NCBI RefSeq assembly: GCF_964355755.1
Contig: NC_092674.1
Location: 12,407,001 to 12,471,000 of the forward strand
DNA length: 64,000 bases
Direction: 5' to 3'
Origin: Antedon mediterranea
Taxonomy: Eukaryota > Echinodermata > Crinoidea > Comatulida > Antedonidae
Below the pieces are notes generated by a model, which had not been told where the DNA came from, made no database searches, and worked only from the letters and a program-made list of their open reading frames with translations. Positions 1 to 10,848 of the stretch are shown one piece after another. How positions within the stretch are numbered: position 1 is the first letter of the stretch; the number at the start of each line of letters is the position of its first letter. A program made the translations under genes and the position numbers.

Positions 1-52
1 CATGATCCAAGTAGCATCTATTATAAAGTACGCTGGGCATCTTTCTATTCAC
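1..52 (-). CDS. candidate 3' exon, cut by window edge
   Basis: A strong acceptor (long pyrimidine run, then TTTTTTCAG) on the minus strand at 53-69 is followed by 17 open codons to the window edge. Only phase 0 is open; the other two phases hit stops within three codons. The UPA exon at 11656-11793 ends in phase 0, so this could be a later exon of the same gene, the intervening transposons lying in an intron. The short peptide is not recognised. Low confidence. Confidence 0.25.
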   Translation of the reverse strand, partial: MNRKMPSVLYNRCYLDH

Positions 53-194
53 CTGAAAAAAGGAAAATGAATAAGCACATGTTTATCTGCCCTCAAAACA
101 AAATAATAATTTATTATAATGTATTATGTAGGTTTGATCAACAGTTTAAAATAGCAATGCTCAGTATCTGTTACCTTAATATTATAATTTTACT

Positions 195-279
195 CTAACA
201 TTTGCGCTTCCATTCCAATCAATAAATACATTTGCTTATCCCGTCCATCAATTATCAAAGTTGCACTCCAGTTATAGAC
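195..279 (-). CDS. candidate exon, unrecognised peptide
   Basis: A minus-strand acceptor (TTTTTACCTTCCTACAG) at 280-296 is followed by 29 open codons in phase 0, then a TAA at about 190-192. An AATAAA lies at about 110-115. It could be a terminal exon of the ankyrin-ZU5-UPA gene, or it could splice out at a weak GT near the stop. That donor would leave phase 2, which does not match the candidate exon at 1-52, so both cannot be consecutive exons of one transcript. The peptide is not recognised. Confidence 0.2.
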
Positions 280-716
280 CTGTAGGAAGGTAAAAATACA
301 AACGAATTGTTTATTTATACTGTATTAATAATATATGATACAAGCTCAAATACCCCTAACTAGGCCTGGCCTGTTATACCCTTTATTACTACACTAGAGA
401 AAATCCTCTATTCATTGTATTGGGAATCTTAATAATATTTAGTATTCAGTGTTGCCTAGCCTAGGCATGTATTAATAACAAAAACATATTTTAATAATGC
501 GTTAATCAGAAACGAAGACTACAGCACACAACAGTATTAATAAACGTACTTATAAATAATGTGTATATACATAATACAGTAACACAATTGATTGTGCCTA
601 CCATTAACACCCTCAACGATACATCAAGGAGCATACGCTCTCAGCTCACCTCTGGCCGGGCGACTACACACCGTATCCAGCAGTCATCACTACTAAAAAA
701 GCCTAGCTAGCTCCTC
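280..716. other. unassigned non-coding sequence
   Basis: AT-rich sequence. I see no ORF, RNA gene or element boundary here apart from the acceptor noted at 280-296. Confidence 0.5.
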
Positions 717-1165
717 CATGCTCCAGGTATGGAAAGCCAAACCCGCCAAAAATACATAATACATACCATCCACCAATAATTAATTCGTACAAAATTCAAA
801 CCATCCAATATTATCTCATGCAGTTCAATGAAAACTTAAACCATTCACCTAGTATCTACACCATCCAATACAATGTGTGACCATCTACCACTAGCCCAAA
901 CGACAATACGCCGAACAAACTACCCATAACACAAACCATCTAAAGAATGTTGAGCCCAGGCAGCAATAATTGAATTAATCTAACGTTAATACAAGTATAT
1001 ATTAGCCAACTCATTTATCAACATTTCATGTAGTTCATGAACATTTCAAACAAAGCATCTTAATTTTAGTTCATCGAATTATAATTCTAATTCATTGCCT
1101 GTTTTATACACCGTTCGTCTGTTCAACAGTTGAAACAACTGTTTTGCACACGATACGCCCGTTCG

Positions 1166-1425
1166 TGAGTTCAAACCATGATATTTGAAGCATCGACTTT
1201 CCAAACAGCGATTTTTCGCACCGAACGTATTTTCTTGAGTTAAAGTGGTTGCATTTCAATCACTTGCTTTTGATTGGCCAGTATTACACACCGTTCGCTT
1301 GTTCGTGATTTCAAACCATGATATTTGAAGCATCGACTTTCCAAATGGCGATTTTTCGCACCGAACGTATTTTCTTGAGTTAAAGTGGTTGCATTTCAAT
1401 CACCTACTTTCGATTGGCCAGTATT
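1166..1425 (+). repeat. 140-bp tandem repeat in left foldback arm
   Basis: The block containing CATGATATTTGAAGCATCG occurs twice with a period of exactly 140 bp (its CAAACCATG ends at 1180 and 1320). The mirror copies lie in the right arm at about 2800-3050. Differences between the two units are conserved in both arms, so the internal duplication predates formation or homogenisation of the arms. Confidence 0.75.
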
Positions 1426-1690
1426 ACACACCATTCGCTTGTTCGTGATTTCATGTGATAACATTTCATTCGACAATTTTTCAAACGTTAGTTTTTGACT
1501 CCGCTTACGTATATGTCAGTTGATATACTATTTTTTAATTTTCATACTTTCCATAGTCAGTTTTGTACATCATTCGCATTTACGCATGTAAAGTGTAGAT
1601 ATTCCACTCGACAAGTTTTAAAACGGTAGTTTTTTTTTTATTGTTTAATTGTAACTGTTGGCGCCGATTTTATATTGGGGGGGAGGGGGA

Positions 1691-2518
1691 GGTGTTCGGT
1701 ACTGAATTTGAACAGTACACATTTTTAAATATGGTACCTCTACACGTTGGGTTATTTAATGCATGATGAATAACAAAATAATTATGATTTAATAACAATA
1801 CACATGTTTTTATTTAATCCATGATAAATATTCGTAAAATATGTTTATTCGGATATTTATTAATTACGTCTCCACTATAGTCTATAAAACATAATGAATG
1901 TCATTATTTCAAAAAAATAGGCCTACCCCGTAAACAAATGGAAGCTTCTCAACAACAGTTAATTTATGCATCATAGAGAGCACAGAGCAGAAAATGGCTC
2001 TAGACCGGCCTCATCTAGCAGCCGCCGCACACGCCCGCCGCGTAGGGAGGGGAGAGAGAAGCACGACACCAGCTCTCTCTCTCCTCTGTCTCTCCCCCAC
2101 AGGCGGGCGAGGTGGGTGTTACCCAGGGAACATTTTCGCCAGTGTAGCGTAGCAAAAAGCTATAAAAAACAACCTTATTGCTACACATTTTGAAAATTGT
2201 GTAGCAAAAAATACAATACAAAACTATGTTTCTCGACTTAAAAATCAGTTTGATTAGCAATATTGCTAAACAAAATTTTAAAATGAAAATTTTCCCTGTT
2301 ACCCCGGGCCTAGTTGTGGGGCGTAAAATTGTAACAGGCCCACAAGCTAAATTATATTATTTCATTCTGTTTTTTTTCCATTATTTAAGTTTGTGATAAT
2401 GTGTGTAACCAGGGAGATGTAAAATAAATTTATAAATTAGTTTACATCTCCCTGACCTGTGTGTGTAACGTAGGCCTAGGCCTAAGTAAGTGTCATACAG
2501 TCGTAAAGTTGACATTCA
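1691..2518. other. central loop of the foldback element
   Basis: This contains a GC-rich, purine/pyrimidine-biased patch at about 1990-2115 able to form a stem (GCCCGCC with GGCGGGC) and a hairpin at about 2411-2455 whose arms read CAGGGAGATGTAAA and its complement. Short ORFs of 75-81 codons overlap on both strands in the GC-rich patch and look like chance. No recognisable protein. Confidence 0.5.
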
Positions 2519-3504
2519 TCCCCCGCCCCTCAATATTAAATCGGCGCCAACAGTTACAATTTAACAATAAAACAATAAATGTGCGAAAAACTACCGTTTA
2601 AAACTTGTCGAGTGGAATATCTACACTTTACATGCGTAAATGCGAATGATGTACAAAACTGACTATGGAAAGTATGAAAATTAAAAAATAGTATATCAAC
2701 TGACATATACGTAAGCAGAGTCAAAAACTAACGTTTGAAAAATTGTCGAATGAAATGTTATCACATGAAATCACGAACAAGCGAACGGTGTGTAATACTG
2801 GCCAATCGAAAGTAGGTGATTGAAATGCAACCACTTTAACTCAAGAAAATACGTTCGGTGCGAAAAATCGCCATTTGGAAAGTCGATGCTTCAAATATCA
2901 TGGTTTGAAATCACGAACAAGCGAACGGTGTGTAATACTGGCCAATCAAAAGCAAGTGATTGAAATGCAACCACTTTAACTCAAGAAAATACGTTCGGTG
3001 CGAAAAATCGCTGTTTGGAAAGTCGATGCTTCAAATATCATGGTTTGAACTCACGAACGGGCGTATCGTGTGCAAAACAGTTGTTTCAACTGTTGAACAG
3101 ACGAACGGTGTATAAAACAGGCAATGAATTAGAATTATAATTCGATGAACTAAAATTAAGATGCTTTGTTTGAAATGTTCATGAACTACATGAAATGTTG
3201 ATAAATGAGTTGGCTAATATATACTTGTATTAACGTTAGATTAATTCAATTATTGCTGCCTGGGCTCAACATTCTTTAGATGGTTTGTGTTATGGGTAGT
3301 TTGTTCGGCGTATTGTCGTTTGGGCTAGTGGTAGATGGTCACACATTGTATTGGATGGTGTAGATACTAGGTGAATGGTTTAAGTTTTCATTGAACTGCA
3401 TGAGATAATATTGGATGGTTTGAATTTTGTACGAATTAATTATTGGTGGATGGTATGTATTATGTATTTTTGGCGGGTTTGGCTTTCCATATCCAGGCCA
3501 TGGC

Positions 3505-4165
3505 ATTTTCAAACCATGGCATTTTCAAACCATTTACTCGTCCAACCGTTTCTTCAAAACGATGTTAACACCCGTGTTAACAAGACGATGTGGACGAATT
3601 TCCATCAATTTCAGTTAATTACAACGAAATAATAATAAAATGAATGTTTCAATAATACGTGTATAATAAAAATAGCGAAATAAACATCGCTCGCGAGAGA
3701 GGGTCGAGAGAGAGCCAAGGTGATTGACTCTGTGATTCTTACGCATGCGCAAAATAACTCCGTGTACCCAGCAAGATATGAATTTCGTGAAAGGTGGCCT
3801 TGAAAAACGAAATTAAAATCCGTTTTCAAAAAAACATGGTTGATAATATGAATTAATTTTATTCGATTATTAGCTAACATACTTTTCCAAGAATAAAAAT
3901 ATCAAAGCGATAAGTAAAATACTACCATGCTTTTGCATCAATCAATGATTTACGCCTAAATTCCTTTCTCTGTAATACAAAAATAACTTTTAGTGACGTC
4001 ACAAAAAGTTTTTCACAGGTTTCCCAGGGGCGTTTTGAGGGCGTTGTCGTCCTTCAAAACATTAAGTATGACTATGGCAAGCTTAAAACTGAATGATCTA
4101 CACGTTGAGCCAATAAAATGATATTGCTAGGAACTCTTTCATATCCATTTTAATGAGAAAAAGAA
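3505..4165. other. unassigned non-coding sequence
   Basis: A direct repeat (CATGGCATTTTCAAACCAT, twice at about 3499-3534) sits just outside the foldback element. Nothing else is recognised before the LINE at 4166. Confidence 0.45.
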
Positions 4166-5225
4166 ATGTTTTTTATGACGGATAGAAAGAGAAGCGGAAA
4201 GATATATAGAAGAAATCAATTTGCATATCCTCCAAACAAGTGTGTTGAGGATGCAGTGCTTCTACTCATTAGTAATGTTTCTGAGCACTTAGAGAAAACA
4301 GGTTGCTTTGCAAGAATTCTTTTTGTTGATTTCTCAAGTGCATTCAATAATATTCAACCATATGTTCTGGCTAACAAGCTTATCAATTTAGATGTTAACC
4401 CATTGATTATAAAATGGCTACTGAGAACAGCACGTTAAGCTAAATTACACGTTGTCCTCGTTGTTTAATGTTAACACGGGTGTTCCACAAGGTTGTCGCC
4501 TTATCAATATACACAAATGATTGTAAGTCAAATAATACAAAAACTGATATTATTAAATATGCAGACGATTGGTTATCTGAATTCAAAATTCAATGACGGG
4601 CTTCTTAGACAGTATTCATATTTTTCACGAATGGTGTAAAGATAATTTTTTAGATCTAAATGTGAATAAAACTAAAGAGATGGTTTTTGATTTTCAGAAG
4701 ATAAATTACCTTCTCAAGACCCAAACCAATTTGGAGACAGTTTTGGAAGTTAAAACTTACAAATATTTAGGGGTTGAATTTGATAATGAACTTAAATGTG
4801 ATGCAAATAGTAGGTGCATATACAATACATTACAAACACGTCTCTTCTTCTTTCTACGCAAATTAAACTCTTTCAAGATTGACCGTACTATAGTACAACT
4901 TTTTTATACTTCTATCTTAAACAGTGTACTTAGTTTTTGCCTAATATGTTATTATGGTAATTCACGTTTTAAAGATAGACTTTTACTTAATAAAACAGTT
5001 AAACAAGGCAGTAGAATAGTAGGCTCTGAACAAATTCAACCTAAAGTTTTATATAAGGAATTAGTAAATAAAAAATAAAAAATTATTTTAAAAGACCACG
5101 CTCACCCTATGCACTATAAATTTAACAAAAGTCAACGTAGTGACAGACTCCTTCAAAGAAAAATTAAAACAAATAGATATGGTAATTCATTCGTCCCTGC
5201 TGCAACACGATATTATAATGAATGA
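4166..5225 (+). pseudogene. LINE reverse transcriptase, broken
   Basis: Three reading-frame pieces can be followed. At 4166-4438 is the RT palm motif with FVDFSSAFN. At about 4440-4590 are a GVPQGC motif and a YADD catalytic box, disrupted by stops. At 4593-5078 (161 codons) is the thumb region with WCKDNFLDLN, NKTKEM and KYLGV motifs and the LFYTSILNS segment. A further in-frame stop precedes the terminal part (about 5080-5225). Several stops and frameshifts show it is inactive. The motifs fit CR1/L2/Rex-type LINEs. The clade is not resolved. Confidence 0.8.
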
Positions 5226-5279
5226 CATGCGCTAGTTTTATTTATTAGTAGCATTTTAATCGACATTAGGATTTTATAT

Positions 5280-5597
5280 TTATATTTTGTATATAATATA
5301 ATAATAATATCCTGGATTTATACAGCGCCTAATGTTGTGAAACCTCTAAGCGCTGAACATTATTACCCCAGTCATTTTCCTGATCAAACACCAATGGAAA
5401 CATACTCCCATAATGCAGCTAGTAATCAAGTTGTGTCTTGATCATCTAACCGGGTTCCCAATTATACACCTGGGTGGAGAGAGGCAAACGTAAGTAAAGT
5501 ATCTTGCCGAAGGATACAAGCAATGCAGCGAGACATCGAACCTCGATCTCACGATCAGTAGTCGAACGTCCAACACACTGCGCCAAACGCCCATGGC
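5280..5597 (-). mobile_element. tRNA-derived SINE nested in LINE 3' UTR
   Basis: On the minus strand the element opens with a tRNA-like head. A box-A-like TGGCGCAGTGTGTTGG (about 5570-5585) and a box-B-like GAGGTTCGATGTC (about 5532-5544) have normal pol III spacing. The body ends in AGGCGCTGTATAAATCC (5314-5330) and an ATT-rich tail. An 8-bp direct repeat TTTTATAT (5272-5279 and 5598-5605) fits a target-site duplication, and the host LINE's 3' UTR resumes after it. The 3' end resembles a LINE tail at 34235-34250, which suggests the mobilising partner. Confidence 0.7.
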
Positions 5598-5889
5598 TTT
5601 TATATCGTAATTTATATATTTTATGTACTGTATCCATGTCATATTTGTATGTACTGTATTTTGAAAAGGCCAACAGAGTTTCTCCATGGGGATAATAAAG
5701 TTTTAATTGAATTGATTGAATTGAATTGATCACTATTATATTTGGTACATCACACTTTTTTGCCAAGCTAGTTTGATAGTGTAGACAGTAGTTGTATATG
5801 CTTTTTTGACATTACATACTATATATTTTTTTAATAACTTTTTTAACTTATTCTAAATGTTTTATGGTCTTTTTTTCCTTTTCAAATTA

Positions 5890-8609
5890 TGTATTTTTTT
5901 TCAACTTTATTTATAGAGGTAACCCTTCCAGCTGAACCCGCAGGCCAGCTGATATTCAGGGGCCCTCTTAAAAATGACACAATATATAAAACTATACTTA
6001 ACTAATACGAATCTATATACATTTACATTTACAACAATTATATAAAAAAATAATTATCAAAAAAAAAAAAATTCAATTAGACAATTACGATAATATGTGT
6101 TTTTTTAAATTAAATTTAAACGAGTTAATATTGGTACATTCTTTTAAATCAGAAGGTAATACATTATATAAAATACTAGCAGAATAAATAAAAGAGCGCC
6201 GGAAACAGTCCAATTTAACTTTGGGTACTAGTAAGTCTCCCCTGGAAGCAGCCCTAGTCCTCATAGAGCGTATCGGAACAGTGGAAAATCGTTGGGTGAT
6301 GTATCGAGGGGCAATATTGTTCATAGCTTTAAAAGCTAGGCAGCCTACCTGGTATTGCACCCTCTGTGACACATTCATGATATGTAGAGATGTTAGAAGA
6401 AGGTGAGTGCTGGTGCGAGGCGGAGAATGAAGAACTACGCGCATAGCGCGATTTTGAAGTTTTTAAATCTTATTAATGTTTGTTTTACTTCCGGTGCCCC
6501 AGAGAAGAGCACCGTAGTCTATGTGTAGACAAATTAATGCGTTGTAAAATAAATGTGCTGTACGTTTGTCAAGATATTTTCTAATTCGTGCAAGTGTGTG
6601 GATTTTGAAAGAAAGTGTAGAGCTCAACTTACTGACATGGGTATGCCAGTTAAGTTGATTGCCAGTGTGTTTGTGGTTAGTTACTACTTTGATCGGTTGT
6701 GCAGCAATCGATACATCTATTGTTTTGTGTTTAAGCCGCTGAAGGACGCCAATTAACATCGCCTCAGTTTTGTCAGTGTGTAATGATAATCGGTAAGAGG
6801 TGAGCCATGTGTTAATTAGTGAGAGATCAGAGTTGATGTTTCTGTTAATTATTATGTATGTTAGAGTGCGAATAATATAGGGTGTAATCATCAGCATAAA
6901 GATCAAGAGTACCATGTTCTAGAACAGTGGCAAGATCACTGATGTAAATTGTGAATAATAAGGGTCCAAGAATGGACCCCTGAGGTATACCGTGTGTTAT
7001 GGTGAGAAAATTAGAATAGGTGTTTTTGAATTTAACTGTTTGTGTGCGGTTATTTAAATATGATGTAAACCACTCGATGCCAGATGAGGATACACCACAC
7101 CGAGTCAGTTTTCTAAGCATGATTTTGTGGTTGACCGTGTCAAAAGCTTTTCTTAAATCTATGAAAACTGGCCCGGTGAGGCGACCCCCATTCATAGCAT
7201 CGAGCCAGATGTCACATGTGTTAGTAAGTGCTGTAGTGGTAGAGAAGTGTTTCCTAAAGCCTGATTGGTTATCTGAGAGAATGTTCTGTGCTGTAAGATA
7301 GTCATAGAGTTGGATATGAGCAGCGCGTTTGATGATTTTAGAGAGGATCGGTAAAACGGATATAGGTCGATAATTGTTGAGTTCGTCCTTGGTCCCACTT
7401 TTATATATAGGAACAACGTTGGCGATTTTAAGGTCATTTGGAAAAATACCAGATGAAAGTGAAAGATTACAGATATATGTCACAGAAGGCGCAATAACAG
7501 GGGCTGCCAACTCGAGCAATTTGTTAGGGTAACAATTTACTCCAAGTGACGTTCCGCAGTTCAATCGACTAAGTTGCTCCAGGACAGACTCACAAGATAC
7601 CCTCTGAAAATCAAATTGAGAATCAAATAAAGGTAAGTAAGATCATGTATCAACATTATTAGCTGCAAGTGCATTGTCAAGATGAGTAGCTATATTTACA
7701 AAATAATCATTATATGCATTACTAATTTCATTTTCATTACAAGAAGAATGACCATTGATCCTAACAGAAGATGGCAACCAGTTAGACTTTGATGAGATCA
7801 AATGTTTCATTCCTTTCCACATCTTGCTGGTGTCATTTGCAGATTCAATTAAAAAGTTCCTATAATAATTAACTTTTGACTTTCTACACATTTTATTAAT
7901 CTGATTTCTAATTTTTTTAATTTTTAACCGTAGTTCAGCTTGAGCGCTTGGGTTTGCATTTGACTTTAATCTATCACGTTCGTGCATCAGAATAAATATG
8001 TCATCACGACCTTTTAACCACAAGGGCAAAGTTTTTTTTTAACGTTTCGTTTTTTCTGGAGCATGGACATTAATTACTCCACCAAGGAAATTGAGAAGAA
8101 CTTTTAAACAGACGTTCACGTCATCAAGTTGAGGAATTATGTTCCAAGGTAGTTTTTTTCAGGTCATTAATGAAGTTATCTTCATTGAAATTTCAGAAGT
8201 CCCTGAAGGTCCGCTGATCATGTTCATTCTTGGGGGGTTTGATACGTATTGATGTAAAAGTAAAGTTATGGTCACTTATGTCTGACAACAACGTTGCATT
8301 GTTGTCGTGTAATTCCTTGTTGGTTGTGAGTATAACATCAATTAACGTTTGAGAGTCTCTGGTCGTACGCGTTGCATTCGGGATAATCTGTGTCAGATTG
8401 AATAAGTCCATGATATGGATGAGACTGTTTCTATTCGTGTGTGGTTTCAGCATGTCCACATTAAGATCGCCTAACATGATAACATCCTTGGAATCACAAT
8501 AGTCTTCCAGGAAACTCTCAAGATGAGTAAAATATATCGCAGGTGAGTTTGGGGGTCTGTAGACAACTGATGCCCGTATTACGACTGAAGCCACATGAAT
8601 AGCCTTCAA
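5890..8609 (-). mobile_element. non-LTR retrotransposon, minus strand
   Basis: Endonuclease C-terminus, linker, RT and C-terminal domain follow one another from 8609 down to 6085. A 3' UTR then ends in an AATAAAG and A-rich tail at about 5890-5910. The 5' end is abruptly cut at 8609, where a plus-strand LINE begins. The leader piece at 10849-11471 on the same strand may be its displaced 5' part. Confidence 0.85.
6085..8609 (-). pseudogene. LINE endonuclease-reverse transcriptase, broken
   Basis: The fragments in order are as follows. 8193-8609 is the AP-endonuclease C-terminal half with VYRPPNSP, MLGDLNVDM and the catalytic SDH. 7643-8029 is the basic linker preceding RT. 6845-7564 is the RT core with NYRPISVLP, FIDLRKAFDTVNH, GIPQGSILGP and the intact YADDYTLYY box. 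6463-6915 is the thumb region, which changes frame just after YADD. 6085-6444 is the C-terminal domain (RYITQRF, then FKFNLKKHILS). The breaks are frameshifts and stops between otherwise well-preserved pieces, so this is a relatively recent but dead copy. The motifs are of the CR1/Jockey type. Confidence 0.85.
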
Positions 8610-10847
8610 GGTGCGAACTTATCTGATTACACCATGCACGCCAAATGCAGATCTGATAATGGACGTCGAGGTGGTGGTGTAGCCTTTTATACACATAATG
8701 AAGTTAATATTAAAGTAAGTGATGTTTCTATGGATATCCATGATAATTGTGAATTTGAATGTTTGTGGAGAAAATTTGACTTCCGTAGTGTTGGTGTAGC
8801 AATTAAAACTATGTTCGTTGGCGTCATTTATTACCCTCCCAATTCGGCTAATGCCACTGAGCTTCTCAGTCACATTACGAGTACCGTTTATAGCATTATA
8901 ACTAGTAATTTTCCAGCAGGAATTATGGTATGTGGTGATTTCAATGATCTCAATACTTCAGAATTGGAGTCTAAGTTGTTTTTGAAACAGGTGGTTAACT
9001 TTCCTACTAGACAAATTGCGCACCTCGATAATATATTTGTTAACATTCCTAATATGTTTACTGAAGCTATGGAACTACCACCAGTTGGTCGAAGTGACCA
9101 TTGTTGTATTTTGTTGGAACCATCAACCAATCTTGCAGATGTAAATCACAAGCCAGCACATTTGCTGTTTCGTCCACTAAGAGACTCCTCGATCAGATCA
9201 TTTGGACAATGGATGTCTTTGCATAATTGGAATCATCTTAGTGCTTATGAAAACTCTTCAGATTTTTGGGAAATGTTTAATCAGTAGCTCAACAGTGCTT
9301 TTGAAAAGCATTTTCCTCAAATTTTCACTAACAAGAGATTGAATGACAAGCCCTGGTTTACAACTAATTTTAGAAGATTAATTTTGAAACGCCAGGTGGC
9401 TTACCGAAATGGACAGGATATCCAGTGGAAAAACTTACGTTGTAAGGTACAGCAGGAAGTCAAACGAGCGAAGGCTTCATTCTATGAAAGTCTATTGCTA
9501 CCTTCAAAGTGAACCAACCTGTAAAATGGCACCGCAGTGTCCAGAAGATCTGTAATATGAGGAAGAAATCAAGTCGTATTCCTGACTCGGATGTTGACCC
9601 TATAAACACCATTGAATGCATCAATAGCCATTTTGCACTTGTATGTAATCAGCTTCCGGCTTTGAATATCAACAAGCTACCAGCCTTCCTCCCAGCAAGT
9701 GAACCACCAGTTATACATGCATGGGAAGTTCGTAAGGCTTTGAATAAATTGAACTGTAATAAATCAAGCCACTCATCAGACTTACCAATTAAAATAATGA
9801 AGGAATTTGCTATTGAACTTGCTAACCCGCTAACTAAATTATTTAATACGTGTCTCAATGAGGGACACTTTCCACGTCAGTGGAAAACTGCTTCAATATT
9901 TCCAGTTCCAAAACAAAACAAGATCCGCTCTTTTGATGATCTTCGTCCAATATCATTGACGCCGGTCTTTGCTATGATTTTTGAGGCATTTATTGCCAAA
10001 TGGATTATTGAGGATATTGATAATAAATTAGACACTAAGCAGTATGGTAATACTAAAGGTTCATCTACTATACATTATCTTGTTATTGTTGGATATGTTA
10101 AATTATGTTTATGAAAGTCTTGACAAGCCCAAACAATCAGTTGAACTCTGTACAATTGATTTTACTAAGGCCTTTGATAGAGTTAATCATACAATCATTA
10201 TAGATAAATTAATTAAACTTGGAGTTAGGTCTTCCATTGTTTCCATCGTCTGCAGCTTTCTGTGTGAAAGAACTCGTACTACCAAACTTGGCACGCACAT
10301 TTCTTCCACCAAATCAATCTCTTGTCGGGTACCACAGGGAACCAAACTGGGACCCATACTATTCTTGGTTCTAGTAAACGATGCTGCCATTGAAAGTAGT
10401 AGGCGTTGGAAATTTGTGGATGACCTGACTCTAGAGGAAGTAACCAAATATGGTGCTTCCTCTAACTTACAAAGTGTCCTTAATAGTATCAGTGAGTGGT
10501 GTGCATCTAATGATGTTCTACCTAAACCAGCTAAATGCCAAGTAATTAAAATTAACTTGTTAAAGCAACGGCAGCTTAATTTAGTATACACTATTGATAA
10601 TTATAATCTTCTAATAGTTAGTAAGTTAAAACTGCTTGTTGTAATAATCCAAAATGACCTCAAATGGGGTTCAAATGTTAATGATATAACATCAAGAGCC
10701 TCGCGTAGACTATTCTCACTATGTATCCTGAAAAGGTCTAGTGCACCAGTCAGTGACCTGGTTAAAGTATTTACATCATATATCAGACCTGTGCTGGAAT
10801 ATGCCTGCCAGGTTTGGCATTCACGATGCCTTAACAGTCGGAGTTGA
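8595..10847 (+). pseudogene. LINE endonuclease-reverse transcriptase, broken
   Basis: 8595-9287 carries endonuclease motifs (RRGGGVAFYTH, YYPPNS, VCGDFNDL, SDHCC). It ends in one in-frame TAG, after which coding similarity continues to about 9510. 9509-10114 is the RT N-terminal part (KWKTASIFPVPK-like, DDLRPISLTPV). 10044-10847 is the RT core after a frameshift, with TIDFTKAFDRVNH, VPQGTKLGPILF and the catalytic box FVDD, where most families have YADD or FADD. The FVDD variant is known in some LINE families. The C-terminal end after VWHSRC is missing. Confidence 0.8.
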
Positions 10848-10848
10848 T
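8595..10848 (+). mobile_element. non-LTR retrotransposon, plus strand, opposed to its neighbour
   Basis: A second LINE of a different family begins within its endonuclease domain at about 8605 and stops abruptly after the RT thumb at about 10840, without a 3' UTR or tail. It lies between two minus-strand LINE pieces (5890-8609 and 10849-11471), so both its ends are abrupt junctions. Simple insertion would leave a tail, so a rearrangement is more likely. Confidence 0.75.

Larger units (their letters stand above)
717..3504. mobile_element. long inverted-repeat (foldback-like) element
   Basis: Two arms of nearly 1 kb are close reverse complements: left about 717-1690, right about 2519-3504, around an 830-bp centre. 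Matching landmarks are the GGCGCCGAT/ATCGGCGCC block at about 1660 and 2540, the CGACAAGTTTT/AAAACTTGTCG pair at 1609 and 2610, and the GGAAAGCC/GGCTTTCC ends near 730 and 3485. Each arm carries an internal 140-bp tandem repeat and several ACCATCCA-type subterminal repeats. No transposase is visible, and no clear target-site duplication was found. It resembles a non-autonomous foldback transposon. A recent inverted duplication is the alternative. Confidence 0.75.
4166..5735 (+). mobile_element. 5'-truncated non-LTR retrotransposon (LINE)
   Basis: Decayed reverse-transcriptase coding sequence runs from about 4195 to 5225. It is followed by a 3' UTR that is interrupted by a SINE at 5280-5597 and resumes to a tail with AATAAAG and short GAATT-type repeats (about 5690-5735). 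The 5' half (endonuclease and N-terminal RT) is missing, typical of incomplete target-primed reverse transcription. The same family is seen at 50858-51560. Confidence 0.8.

Noticed and set aside
1966-2260. Overlapping Arg-rich and Cys-rich ORFs (75 and 81 codons) on opposite strands
   Set aside because: They arise from the GC-rich low-complexity patch in the foldback loop, with no domain, splice or composition support.
5520-5592. A tRNA gene on the minus strand
   Set aside because: Same reasoning: tRNA-like boxes followed by a repetitive body, a target-site-like duplication and nesting in a LINE UTR.
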